This document shows, piece after piece, positions 12,181 to 22,567 of a stretch of DNA of 64,000 bases (positions within the stretch are counted from its first letter, which is position 1; the number at the start of each line of letters is the position of its first letter). Both the position numbers and the translations under genes were made by a program. The notes below the pieces were generated by a model. It was not told the origin of the DNA and did no database searches. It saw nothing but the letters and a program-made list of their open reading frames with translations. Where the stretch lies: NCBI RefSeq assembly GCF_018812025.1, contig NC_063052.1, positions 30,457,951-30,521,950 on the forward strand, written 5' to 3'. The DNA comes from Megalobrama amblycephala. Taxonomy: Eukaryota; Chordata; Actinopteri; Cypriniformes; Xenocyprididae.

Positions 12181-12796
12181 TTAACAAGTGTATGTCCATC
12201 AACAAACTTTGAACACTCAGTAGAAAATATGTGACCTGATCCAGCAAAATGAGTCACAGTGACCCAAATTTCAAAATTGAGATTTCATATCAATGGAAAG
12301 ATGAGACAATAAGCTTTAAAATTATATCCTAGTCAAAGTCATACCTTGAATCATTTTAAAGATATACCCATTTGAATTATGGTCGTCTGCCCTCTTTTTT
12401 CCAATTGAAAAACACTTTTTAAGTTTTTTGCCCATTTTTTTGTTGATATCTTTCAAAATCCATTGCATTTAAAGGGATAAACTATTTATTTTACAGCTTA
12501 ATTTGACCAAAGACATTTTTATATATATAAAAGCTATTAAATGTCTCCACAATGTAATATAAAGAGTTTGTAAATGGATGTAAATCCAATGTAAATGGAT
12601 TTATAAAGATACTAAATGATGTTTTTGTGAGAAAGTAAAAGTGTGCACAGTTTCCTGTGATGGTTAGGTTTAGGGGTAGGGGTAGTGTAGGGGGATAGAA
12701 AATACAGTTTGTACAGTATAAAATGCATTACGGCCTATGGAAAGTCCCCACAATTCACAAAAACACAACATCCGTGTGCGTGTGCGTGTGTGTGCA

Positions 12797-12825
12797 TGTG
12801 TGTGTGTGTGTGTGTGTGTGTGAGT

Positions 12826-12874
<49 letters not shown>
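12797..12874 (+). repeat. (TG)n followed by (GA)n microsatellite
   Basis: TG units to 12822, then GA units from 12832 to 12874. Confidence 0.97.
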
Positions 12875-12878
<4 letters not shown>

Positions 12879-12971
12879 TGAGAGAGGCAGAGAGACAAGC
12901 AAAGAGAGAACAAATAATGCTAGCCTATGCAATCATATCTTTGTGTAGGCTAGTTGACAATAACAGTGTAA

Positions 12972-14325
12972 AGGGGCTCGCACACCGGACGTGAAGCTCA
13001 GCGCCGCGCAGCGCCGCGACATGTCTTAAAATTCGAACGCATTGTTTTCTATTGTTTTCTGGGCGCCACGGACAGGCGGCGAATGCCGCCGCCGGTGTGC
13101 GTACACTGATAGAAAACAATGCGTTCGAATTTTAAAGACGTGGCGCTAGGGTGACCACCCGTCCCGCTTTGCGTTGTACCGCACAGCATTTTGACTCCTT
13201 GTCCCGCACGTCGCATATTGAGAAAATGTCCCGTATTTTCATCAGTCTGGTGGTTTTTAATTATAATATTTATTTACGTGCATGCGTTCTTTTGCCTTTT
13301 TAAGAAAGCATTTTATTTATTCTTTCTGCTGCGTAGTTTTTCACCTATATAAACAGCGCTTCGACCAATGTAACATCCCGCCTTACACAAATACAACAGC
13401 CGTTTTTTAAATCCTATCCAATGGTTGAAAAGAAAGGAGTAAACACGGTCACTAGTAGGTTGTGACGGCTGTCAATCCAAATGTGGAGCGGAGTTGGACT
13501 TGGTCAGAACTGTTTAAAACAATAAGTTAAAACAGGTGTAATTTCTGTATACAGTAGCTAAAAACAGCTTGTGAAAATTAAAATATTAAATTCAATAATG
13601 TTAAAAAATATTTGTTAAATGCTGTTAAATATTTATCTTCTTATAGGCCTATTTATGTTGTTTTATTTTTGTAATGTAATGTGCTGTTGTAAAGTCATAA
13701 TTCGGTTTCCTATAACAGGCATATTGTTTTAAACTGCTTTGACAGTTCAATACAGTTCAGTTTTGTTTACTATTAAAATAAGTGTATTAAAACCAAAACA
13801 AAAATCCTAATAATAAAACTAAATCATAATTATTTATGTAATAATAGCCTATAAGGAACCAACAACAATTAAAAACAAAAACATTCAAAAATGTATTGTC
13901 CCTGTTTTTTTAAATATATAATAACAAATGAGATTTTGGTTATATTTTGACCACTCCAATAGGAAATGTCCCCAGTTTCTATTCACCTAATTCAAAAATA
14001 GTTTGATGCCTGCTGCCATTAGGGTCAGTGATGTTTAATTTAAATTACATGTAAAATAAAGACATGTTATGTTATATTGTGATGTTATGGTGTTTTCTGG
14101 AAGCGACTAAAGAACAAAGTAATTTTATCAGCTAAAAGGCAGAACACAAATGTTGTTATTACGTTAGATAGACATTATATAACAGCTTCAGGTTGTGTTT
14201 TAGTGTTGGTAACATGTCCCACATTGTCCCACACAAACTTAGTAATTGTCCCACATTTTGTTTGTTTGATGGTGGTCACCCTACGTGGCGCTGCGCTGAG
14301 CTTTCCGTCCAGTGTGCGAGTCCCT
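12972..14325 (+). mobile_element. PIF/Harbinger-like MITE, interrupted by a hAT
   Basis: The ends are AGGGGCTCGCACACCGGACG and, reversed from the right, AGGGACTCGCACACTGGACG. Both continue into AAGCTCAGCGC. The element is flanked by TAA at 12969-12971 and 14326-14328. A 3-bp TWA duplication is the Harbinger signature. The left arm is itself palindromic around 'gcattgttttctattgtt'. Without the inserted hAT it is only about 210 bp. Confidence 0.78.
13147..14283 (+). mobile_element. hAT non-autonomous element inside the Harbinger-like MITE
   Basis: Terminal repeats TAGGGTGACCACC and GGTGGTCACCCTA, with a perfect 8-bp target duplication CGTGGCGC at 13139-13146 and 14284-14291. Length 1137 bp, AT-rich, no transposase frame. 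'gtcccgc' and 'tgtcccaca' blocks recur near both ends. Confidence 0.93.
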
Positions 14326-15578
14326 TAACAAATTCATAACGGAGATACCAGCGCGCTAGTCCGACAGGAGGATGGCTGGACCAATCGTGTGCCTGTCAGT
14401 CGAAACGGGGCTTCCCATTGATAAAAAATCAGCGTTTATGTCAGTGTGTTTACACTTTTGTAAGCTTTTTGATTGGTTCTGTACAACGTGTAACACCATA
14501 TTTGGAGAGCAGAGATAGTGACGTTTCAGGGGATACCGGGAAATGCTCATAAGTGACGAGAGGAGTTGAGAAGTTCATTTCCAGCGAATTTAGTAAAACC
14601 ATGTCAAATTTAATAGCCATTTAAATACCTTTACTCAATTATCTGGACTACGAAACTTTGGGAGATTATTTTTGAAAGTCTGTTAATTGAAATTATCTTA
14701 AAAAAAAAAATCGATTTTTTCATTGTTTTTCCACATTATCGGCCCATATCTTAAAATAGAACGTTGCGACTTCCGACTCATTTCACCAGAGCGGGTCACA
14801 TATGTGATTGTGATGTGATTCAGAGGTGCAAGATGGTCCAAATAAAGTGGGTACTGTCCCATCTTTAATGGATAAGCGTTTTGCAAATCCCAACTTGACC
14901 TTGTAAGCAGTCGTCAGTAAAATGACACTTTATCCATAGCGACTTACAAGTGAGGAAAATCACATGCGATTCATAGTGAAGAGGCAAATAGACGCAAGAA
15001 GTGCTCATAATACAAGTTTCAGACAATGCTTAGAGTAGCATACACTAGGGAGGGATTAAAGGAAGTGAAAGCATAGAGTTTTCAGCTGTCTTTTGAATAC
15101 TGGAACAAGGAATAGTGAACAAAAATGTTCTGGAGAGCGATTTTGTGCCTCTCTGTGATGGTACCACAAGCCTCCGTTCATTTAGAGATCGCACGCTTCT
15201 GGTAGGGATGTAGACTCTTTACATCCTCATCCTTTGAATGTGTATAGAGAGGCAAACAGCATCTTCTCGACACATACAGCTATACAGTGTTTGAGGCGAG
15301 GGCGGGTCAAAGTAGATGCTTTTCGCAGGCAGTCGATGCAGACCATAGGCTGGCATTATGCAAATTGTTTCTACATTATTGAATGTTAAGGAAGTAAGAC
15401 TGGAATTACTGACGACTCGTTTCGGCAGTACATAATTGATTCTTTCTTTTAGGAGACAATAACTTTATTTATCATGCACTTTGATCTTTAAAACTTTGCA
15501 GACCTTTTAAATTTACAAACAGCTATTTTACACACTGCATGAAAGGTATTATTTGAAAAAGAATAATAGGGGCACTTT

Positions 15579-16281
15579 AATTAAGTTCATCATCCAGTTA
15601 TTTAAAGTGTACTTTTCGATTTGAAATTTTCAGTGTGAACACACTACTCACACTATTTATACTACAAAACGGTGCATAAGAATGCAAATTGAGATGCACC
15701 TGCTGAGTCTTCAAACATGTAGAAAAGTGAACATTAGTGAATAGAAAAGATCCTGCAGATACAGACACTTGCTTTGTTTTGTTATCTGGCATTCATATAT
15801 TTTTAATTGTGGCTTCACAGAAAAAAAAACAGCTTGTGAGAGCTGTTTTTGTGGTGCATAGATGAGCTAGAGAACGTTTATCAAACACACGCACATCACA
15901 ACACCACCTGCTGCACAACTAACTATCACAGACAGGAATTCAGTCCACAAATTCATTTTATCTCTCTCTGTCTCTCTGTGGTTTACGTAAGTGAGTGTTG
16001 CGGGCAGGCTGGTGGTTATCTGCTGTCAGATTATCCGTCTCATGTTTGCCCTGCAGACAGACAGCGCGGCTGGAGTGTGTTTGAGAAAGTCAGAAACTGT
16101 CTCACACTTCACGGGAGACTAACTGACTCTGGCTGCGTGTTTGTTCCTCTGCTTTCCTTTCACTTCCTGTTTGCTCACTCGTCCCTTTACTCCCTCACTC
16201 ACGCTCGCGCTCTGATGTTATTCTGCGGTGACAGTTTAGAGCCCGCGGGCATGACAGGTCAGCCATACACTCAGAGACGAC

Positions 16282-16335
<54 letters not shown>

Positions 16336-16523
16336 ATGTCGAGTGAGGACATCAGCAGGACAGAGCGGACGAACACAGTAAAGCTGACAGCTAAAGTCCC
16401 AATGACACAAACACACACATCACATGCTTTGAATGCATTATTTCCTCACAGCCAATGAGCAGATAATAGTCTTAATTAGCATATAAAAAGAGAGAGAGAG
16501 ATTTTTTTTGTGTGCTTTTTTTA
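15579..16523. other. Intronic sequence with a (TG)n run at 16285-16334
   Basis: No splice-bounded exon. A 165-codon open frame ends in a Cys-Val tract from the microsatellite and has no recognisable domain. Confidence 0.6.
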
Positions 16524-16862
16524 CAACCCCAAATCAAGAAAAGTTGGGACATTTTGTAAAACGCAATAAAATCAAGAATCTGTGATTTGTTAATTCTCTT
16601 GAACCTTCATTTGACTGACAAAAGTACAAAGAAAAGATCAACTTCACTGACCAACTTAAGTGTATTTTTTAAATATAAACACATTTTGATTTTGATGGCT
16701 GCAACACACTCCAAAAAAGTTGGGACAGAGGCATGTTTACCACTGCGTCACATCACCTTTCCTTTTATTACACTTTTTAAATGTCTGGGAATTGAGGATA
16801 CTAATTGTTAAAGTTCTGCAAATGGAATTTTTGCCCAATCTCGCCCGATTCAAAACAGCTGC

Positions 16863-17740
16863 TCAACAGTGTGTGGTCGTTGTTGTCTGATTCTCCTTTT
16901 TGATAATGGGCCATACATTTTCAATAAGGGACAGATCTGGACTGCAGCCAGGCCAGTCAAGCACATCCGTTCTACAGTGTAGAGTGCCTAAGAAACCACT
17001 CTGTTTTAGCATGTGCAGAATGAGGCCTGGCATTGTCTTGCTTCCCAGGAAAGATGTCATCTTCATGGCAGTATGTCTTTGTACAATCCCAATATACACC
17101 TCCACATCAATGACTACTTCACACATATGTGATTTACCCATGCCGTTTGCACTGATGCACCTCCATACCATGACAGATGTATGCTTTTGCACCTGTCGCT
17201 GATGAAAGTCTACATGGTCTCTTTCGTCTTTGGGACTGAGAACTTGATGTCAGTTTTTCCCAAAAACAAGCTGAAATGTGGACCACAGCACACATTTCCG
17301 CATTTATTTTGGATCATCTGAGATGAGCTCGGGCCAAGAGAGCTCTGCAGCATCTCTGGATAGAATCGATGTATAGCTTTCTCCTTGTGTAACAGAGATT
17401 CCAGTTGCATTTCTTGATGCAGCGGCAGATTGTGTTGAGTGACAAAGTACTCCTGAGCCCATGTGGCTATATTTAACACAGTAGCATGATGGTTTCTCAT
17501 GTAATGCCATCTGAAGGCTTGCAGGTCACGCATATTCAGCGGTCTTCTGCTGCCTTGCCCTACACAGACAGATTTCTCTGAATTCCCTGAATCTTTTCAC
17601 AATAGTTTGTATGGTAGATGGCGAAAGACCTAAATACTATGTATTGAGAAATGTGATTTTTTTAATTGTTTGACGATTCTCTCATGAAATTTGGCACAAC
17701 GTGGTGAGGCATGACCCATCATTGCTTGCAAAGACTGAGT
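16863..17740 (-). pseudogene. Broken Tc1/mariner transposase
   Basis: The minus strand carries pieces of a DDE transposase in several frames. The 5' portion (about 17533-17210) includes FRWHYMRNHHATVLNIATWA and ends in VPKTKETM. The 3' portion (17192-16863) has MVWRCISANGMGK, then VLDWPGCSPDLSLIENVW. That last block is the conserved Tc1 motif holding the third acidic residue, Glu. The QDNARPH motif with the second Asp is readable near 17046-17000 but in another frame, so there is at least one frameshift here. Upstream sequence to about 17740 looks like the remains of the DNA-binding half, with stops. It cannot make a functional enzyme as it stands. Confidence 0.8.
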
Positions 17741-17927
17741 CTTTGGTGAATGCTTCTTTTATACCCAAACACGATACCCTCACCTATTACAAGTTAATTC
17801 TGGACTGTTTCAAAACCGTTTAACTTGGATATTCTGTAATCCTTTCACTATTATTTTGCCTCTGTCCCAACTTTTTTGGAGTGTGTTACAGCCATCAAAA
17901 TCAAATTTGTTTATATTCACTAAATAC

Positions 17928-18661
17928 TAGTGGTTCAACGGATCACAAAATTTTGACTGACATAATGCGTGTATGTGTCCATCCAAGTGCATTGAGGACG
18001 CGAAAGAGAAATCAATTTGGAATTCGTGAGCTACTGTATATGAAATGCGCCTCTCTCTCTCTCTCTCTGTGTGTGTGTGCGAGTGCAAGCCTTGTATGTA
18101 TGTGCGTCTGTGCGCACCGATAACAGCGTGCCGTGTGATGCACGTCCTGATATTGCTGAGTTAGATGCATTCCTGGGTCAACATATTTTGTTGATTCTAG
18201 TCTGAGAATTTAGTCTTAACCCTATTCCTACCCCTAAACCTAACCCTACCCATAAGTTATCCCAAAAATCAGAAGGAAATGATAGATGAATAACACTGAT
18301 GTAGAAGCACCAATTCATGATTTTAAGCCTAAACTTGACATAATCTGTAAACTTGTCCCTCAAATCTGATTTGAGTGTTGTTCCAGGATCAACAAAAATG
18401 TTGACCCAGGAACATGTTGAACTCCGCAATATCAGGTTATGCGCGTGGGCACACTGAATTAAATCCTCTTTTGCCACTTCTAGGGCTTGAATGGTTTTAT
18501 ATCTATTTAATGTGTGAATTAGCAAGACAAGACACGTGCAAACGATAACATTTCACTCTATTAAGGTTAAACTTGCAACTGATCCACGAATCACATGCGT
18601 GCCGAACCACGGGGCTTGGTCCGTACGGATCACGGATCAACAACAATCCGTTTAACCACTA
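17928..18661 (+). mobile_element. hAT non-autonomous element inserted in the Tc1-like end
   Basis: The ends are TAGTGGTTCAACGGATC and GATCAACAACAATCCGTTTAACCACTA, with the perfect 8-bp duplication CTAAATAC at 17920-17927 and 18662-18669. Length 734 bp. It splits the right inverted repeat of the Tc1-like element and carries its own insertion at 18146-18436. Confidence 0.92.
18146..18436 (+). mobile_element. MITE with CCTGATATTGC ends
   Basis: The ends CCTGATATTGCTGAGTT and (reversed) CCTGATATTGCGGAGTT continue into TTCCTGGGTCAACAT on both sides, an inverted repeat of about 50 bp. Target duplication is unclear. The centre holds a telomere-like 'aaccctattcctacccctaaacctaaccct' region that is not a telomere array. 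Confidence 0.8.
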
Positions 18662-18869
18662 CTAAATACTAATATTAAGTCAGTCAGTCAAAACTATGAA
18701 AATCTTTTCTTTGTATTTTTGTCAGTTAAATAAAAGTTCAAGAGAATTAACAAATCACAGATTCTTGATTTTATTGCATTTTACCAAATGTCCCAACTTT
18801 TCTTGATTTGGGGTTGCAAATTTCTTTGTGTAAATATTTGTATGAACATGAAAAGATTCAACAATTGAG

Positions 18870-19330
18870 ACATAAACTAAACAAATTTGAGACATTTGAC
18901 GAAACAGAAATTGAATAATGAGTCCCTGAACAGAACAGGGGTCAATAACAAAAGTAGCAGTCAGTATGTGGTGAGCCCAACAACTGCTTTAAGTGCTACA
19001 GCACATCTCATCTTCATGGACTGAGCCAGATTTGCAAGTTCTTGCTGTGAGAAGTTACTCTTCCAACAAGGCACTTGCAAGTTCTCGAACACTATGGGGG
19101 ACACAATTACACGTGGTTTGGCACTGCAAGGACAATCAGCTGTCCTTCATGTCTCCCTGTAGCACTGTCACAGACGCCTTGCGTTGCGGATATTGCGGTT
19201 TATTGATCTGGTCACATCTGCAGTCCTCATGTCTCCTGCAGCAGGACTATGGCATGTTCATGCAGGTGATCAGGGACCCTAGCCCTCTTTCTCCTGGAGT
19301 CAGTAGAAAGATCTTTTTAATGGCCTAAGT
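18870..19330 (-). mobile_element. Internally deleted Tc1-like element remnant
   Basis: The blocks 'ctgagccagatttgcaag', 'ctcttccaacaaggcac', 'acacgtggtttggcactgcaagg' and 'acatctgcagtcctcatg' match, by my recollection, the minus-strand transposase and flank of a common fish Tc1 family, with most of the transposase missing between them. Reading frames are broken. Confidence 0.55.
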
Positions 19331-19982
19331 TACTGTGACCTTAATTTTCTACTGTCTGTATACTGTTAATTATTCATGGATCATTGAACAAGCATGAAAA
19401 ACACTGTTTAAACTAGTGTTAATTTTGTTAACGAAATCTACGATGGAAAATGTTTGTCAATGAAGTTTTTTCCTCTGACTAAGATGAGACGATGACGAGA
19501 CGATAATAAGGCCATTAAACGAAAACTGTGACTATATCAACATGCAATATTTTTGACGAAAAAAGTACTAAGACTAAAATGTAGTTAAAAGAACAAAAAC
19601 TTTTTTTTTTTATTATTTTTGTTGAAAAAAGAGCCAAAACATTTCAGCCTGCTGTACAAGACTCTATTAGGCGAGCGTTTATGTTTGCGGTTGCCAGATA
19701 CCAAGAGCTCAAATCCCCCAATCAGAGCTTTTCTGTTAACGGGATACATGCTCAGCTTTTTGCTTTATGCAATCTGGCAACCATTCGCAAGCGCTCTTTG
19801 CGGATTCACCCTGATCTGAAAACACCGACATACAGTGCTGTAAAAGTAAGCTGGAGTTCAGCGATCTCCGTTTGAGGTATTCTGCTTAAATGAAAGTGTC
19901 ATTAAGTCAGTCTGTGACAATGTTCTGTCATGGATCTCGATTTTATTGTTTATGATTGTGGTTGCTGATTGTACTTATGTTA

Positions 19983-20009
19983 TTCAACCTCTGTGTGGCA
20001 ATATGTACG

Positions 20010-20033
<24 letters not shown>
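19983..20033 (+). repeat. Poly-T tract
   Basis: About 23 T after GTACG, inside the hAT element. No associated retroposon was recognised. Confidence 0.8.
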
Positions 20034-20042
<9 letters not shown>

Positions 20043-20283
20043 TTAATAGAGAAACATTAATGCAACTTGGAATTATTGGAATTGCTATTAGGAATTTCTC
20101 TGTTATAATATTTAAGTGTAGGCTAACAGTTTTCATAATGTAGACAGGGCAAGTGTATATCTAAAGTTTAGTGGTGTTTATTTAGCTTATAACTGATAGG
20201 CTTTAATAAATCTGTACACTAGATAAGGTAAAATAAACCATGCAGATGAATCGATATTCTGTTGATTTGTGCTTACTTATTAA

Positions 20284-21803
20284 CCCTCTGGAGTCTGAGG
20301 CTGATTTGGGGCCTGGAGAAGTTTTGACATACCCTGACATTTGTGCTTTTTTCAGTTGTTCATAAACATATTAATGGAAAAAGTGTCATTACACTGTATT
20401 CAGCACAAACTAGGCTACCATAATATGTGAGGAACATGTATGTACATGTTTGTGTTTTTGAATGAATAACGTTTATGCGTGGTTATTGAAAAAACAAAAA
20501 AATTAAGTCACTGAAATAAGGCCAAAAATATATATTAAATCTGTGTTTACAAGACTTCTGGGTATTGGGGGTTGTAGACTAGAGTTTTTGCTTCAAAATT
20601 ATGTAAAAAATTATAATGCCTACTTGTTCATATAACACAATATATTGATTTAGTTTTTGTAAGACACTTTTTGTCAAGAAACACAGTATGCGTGGAGGCT
20701 TGAATCATCATGAATAATGGCTCATTTACACCTGAGAAGACAAAAGAATTGCTTAAAGAACCTCTAATGGTGCTGCATATTAATGAGGCCTTTCAGTCAG
20801 GTAGGCTGTGAAAAAAACCTCTGTAATCATGTCTCAGCTCAATTTAAAATAATGGTATTCTATTATATTCTTTAAAATATAATGTATTTCTGTGATGCAA
20901 AGAGTCTGAATATAGGCTTTTAGTTTAAAAGCATTCACATTTGGAGAAATATTGATGGATTCTCATATGTTTATGTCAATTTTCTATACAGAAGAGTTAT
21001 ATTTATTCTATATTCATTATCACTATGAGCGCTGGTGTTTTCAATTCATACTTGTAGCCGGAGGGCGCTCTGTACACCTTTAGTCCACAATTTATTCCAA
21101 AGAATAAGAGGACATTTCAGGAATGGTGTTTTCAATTAATTCTTGCAACCGGAGGGCGCTCTCTGTGCACATTTAGTCCACAAATTATTCTAAAGAAGAA
21201 GAAGAACCAGGAACTAACGGCATGTCTTCCAGAGGTCGCTAACATACAGGCTTTTACATACAGATAAACACTTTTCAAGACAATACATACACGATTGAGA
21301 CGATGTATGCATGTATTGACTGAATTTGCGTCTGAATAGCGCTCGCTCCGTGGGCGTGGCCGCATTAGCGGATAATGAGCTGAATCACGGATTTCTGACA
21401 TGTGTCTCTTTTCATACAGATTACATAAACACAGAATTTTTGTTTTCGATTTGACTTATATGATTTAAAACCTGACATTTCAACATGTCTTTAAACCTAA
21501 GTCTATTTTTTTTGTGATTAGTAGTCACTAAGTTATAGTTCATTTTCTGAGAACTATCAGATTAAACTTTGTTCAGAGGGAGAGGACAGATTATACATCA
21601 TTTTAGTTTTCTTTATTTTGCAAAAAGCACAACATTTTGTTTTTACTCTGAGTGTATACAAATAAAAGAAGATATTCTATAGTTTCAATTGATATATTAC
21701 TTATGTCTCTATGACAAAAAATGACGGAGTATTTTAAGTCTGTTTTGCTGCAATGTGAAAAAAAACCTGAAAACGCGCCAGCGCGTTTTCAGACCTCAGG
21801 GAG
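20284..21803 (+). mobile_element. Non-autonomous piggyBac-like element, copy 2
   Basis: TTAA flanks at 20280-20283 and 21804-21807. Left end CCCTCTGGAGTCTGAGG, right end CCTCAGGGAG. The sequence closely follows copy 1 (10621-12180) throughout with scattered differences and small deletions, in the same orientation. No transposase. Confidence 0.88.
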
Positions 21804-22220
21804 TTAAAGAGCAAATTCTGATGAAATGTAAAAATAAATTTCCCAAATGACAACAATCATTTTAATTAAAATTGAGCAAAATAATATATTTTTTATCATT
21901 TTAACCATTATACAGTATGACGAAAATGACAGAAATGTGTAAGTTTTCATTGACTAAAACTAAAATGCTCAGACATTAAGTTGAGTAAAACTTGACTAAA
22001 CAAAAACAAGACAAGGTTGACTAAATATGACAATAACTAAAAGTTACATTTGACACAGGACTAAGACTAAGACTAAATTTAAAAATAGCTGACAAATTTT
22101 ACACTAGTTTAAACCCTTTCCAATAAAGATATGTAAAACTTATTTTGATTTTGCATAATTATCTTTAAAATATAGTATAATGAATTTTCTTTCTTTTTTG
22201 CTGAATATATATACACACAA

Positions 22221-22430
22221 TATCATTCAAAAGTTTGGGTTTCTCTTCTGCTCACCAAAACTGTATTTAATCAAAAATTATATTGTGAAATACTATTACA
22301 TTTAAAAATTATTTTAAAAACTGCTGCATGATTCTTCAGAAATCATTCTAATATGCTGATTTGCTGCTCAAGAATTATATAATTTTTAACTGTCATTTTT
22401 GATCAACTTAATGCATTGCTGTTGAAGTAT
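22221..22430 (+). repeat. Copy of the 'TTCAAAAGTTTGGG' dispersed repeat
   Basis: Begins CATTCAAAAGTTTGGG and includes 'cttcagaaatcattctaatatgctgatttgctg', also found at 40225-40500 and 53362-53790. It lies about 80 bp downstream of the microexon. Confidence 0.7.
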
Positions 22431-22431
22431 T

Positions 22432-22456
22432 AAAAAGAGAGAGAGAAAGAGTAAAG
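22432..22456 (-). promoter_or_regulatory. CU-rich tract downstream of the microexon
   Basis: In transcript sense this reads CTTTACTCTTTCTCTCTCTC followed by more T, starting about 55 nt past the microexon donor. Together with the upstream tract it places CU repeats on both sides of the 9-nt exon, the arrangement expected for looping-type repression by PTBP1. It could equally be an ordinary (GA)n microsatellite; only the position makes it notable. Confidence 0.35.
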
Positions 22457-22508
22457 TGCATATTGCTATATGAGAAATCTTATAAAAAAGCTAGACTATT
22501 TAACTTAC

Positions 22509-22517
22509 CTCAACCTC
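22509..22517 (-). CDS. spock1: 9-nt microexon of the same testican gene, encoding Glu-Val-Glu
   Basis: On the minus strand the sequence reads CTGTCTCAAG, then GAGGTTGAG, then GTAAGTTA. This is a near-perfect acceptor, nine exonic bases and a consensus donor. GAG GTT GAG is E-V-E in phase 0-0. The next exon downstream on the same strand (1768-1813) starts in phase 0 with DDYFRTW, so splicing gives EVEDDYFRTW. I recall FRDEVEDDY in testican-2 and testican-3, while the human testican-1 reference reads FRDDDYFRTW, without EVE. Inclusion would therefore add three residues to an acidic N-terminal segment without changing frame. A 6-nt alternative (GTTGAG) is possible if the next AG is used as acceptor, but the EVE match favours nine. 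The distance to the downstream exon is about 20.7 kb. Not proven without transcripts. Confidence 0.75.
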
Positions 22518-22566
22518 CTTGAGACAGCAGAAAGAGAAAAAGAGAAAAAAAAAGAGATGATCAGGT
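22518..22566 (-). promoter_or_regulatory. Microexon 3' splice site: polypyrimidine tract, UGC motif, likely branch site
   Basis: Immediately upstream of the microexon in transcript sense is an almost pure run of C and T about 30 nt long, including TCTCTTTTTTTTTCTC and CTCTTTCTG. UGC sits at 22529-22527, about 10-12 nt before the acceptor AG. A plausible branch point (CCTGATC) lies just before the tract. In vertebrates, a UGC close to the acceptor of a microexon is the recognition signal of SRRM4 (nSR100), and CU-rich tracts bind PTBP1. Neuronal control is inferred from these motifs. Confidence 0.6.
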
Positions 22567-22567
22567 T

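Larger units (their letters stand above)
12228..14802 (+). mobile_element. DNA element with TATGTGACC ends, nested
   Basis: The left end TATGTGACCTGATCCAGC continues to AAAATGAGTC. The right end, reversed, reads TATGTGACCCGCTCTGG and then TGAAATGAGTC, clearly inverted repeats. Inside are (TG)n/(GA)n microsatellites and the Harbinger-like element at 12972-14325. No coding capacity. Confidence 0.7.
10128..15578 (+). mobile_element. Outer DNA element split by several later insertions
   Basis: The left end AAGAGCCCATATTATGCTATTTT matches the reverse complement of the right end (AAAGTGCCCCTATTATTCTTTTT) at most positions. Its own parts are about 10128-10616, 12185-12227 and 14803-15578, roughly 1.3 kb. 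It is interrupted by the piggyBac-like element 10621-12180 and the element 12228-14802. A further repeat (about 14920-15290, starting 'ctttatccatagcgacttac') also appears inserted. No coding capacity. Confidence 0.6.
16524..18816 (-). mobile_element. Tc1-like transposon with long IR/DR ends, hAT inserted
   Basis: The left end CAACCCCAAATCAAGAAA and the right end read in reverse are nearly identical. Similarity continues for about 200 bp, interrupted on the right by the hAT at 17928-18661. Each arm has two direct repeats, AAAAGTTGGGACA at the tip and CCAAAAAAGTTGGGACAG further in, the IR/DR layout known from Tc1-like transposons. TA flanks the left end; the right flank is CA. A broken transposase lies between the arms on the minus strand. 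Confidence 0.9.
19414..22106 (+). mobile_element. hAT element carrying a piggyBac-like insertion
   Basis: The ends are TAGTGTTAATTTTGTTAACG and, on the right, GACAAATTTTACACTA. The 8-bp duplication GTTTAAAC is perfect (19406-19413 and 22107-22114). The arms hold short repeated 'actaaaact'/'gactaagac' wording. The 1.5-kb piggyBac-like copy at 20284-21803 sits inside; without it the element is about 1.17 kb. Confidence 0.93.
1814..22508 (-). other. spock1: Intron between microexon and 46-nt exon
   Basis: The donor GTAAGTTA at its upstream end and the acceptor TTTTTCTGTAG at its downstream end bound an intron of about 20.7 kb, assuming no further exon lies between. No other convincing splice-bounded coding segment was seen. 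It is filled largely with the transposable elements listed separately. Confidence 0.65.

Noticed and set aside
12660..12700. Telomere-like GGTTAGGTTTAGGGG sequence (also, reversed, 18215-18250)
   Set aside because: Only a few irregular units inside dispersed fish repeats; not an interstitial telomere array.
15849..16346. 165-codon plus-strand frame
   Set aside because: Ends in a Cys-Val microsatellite tail, no recognised domain, no splice context.
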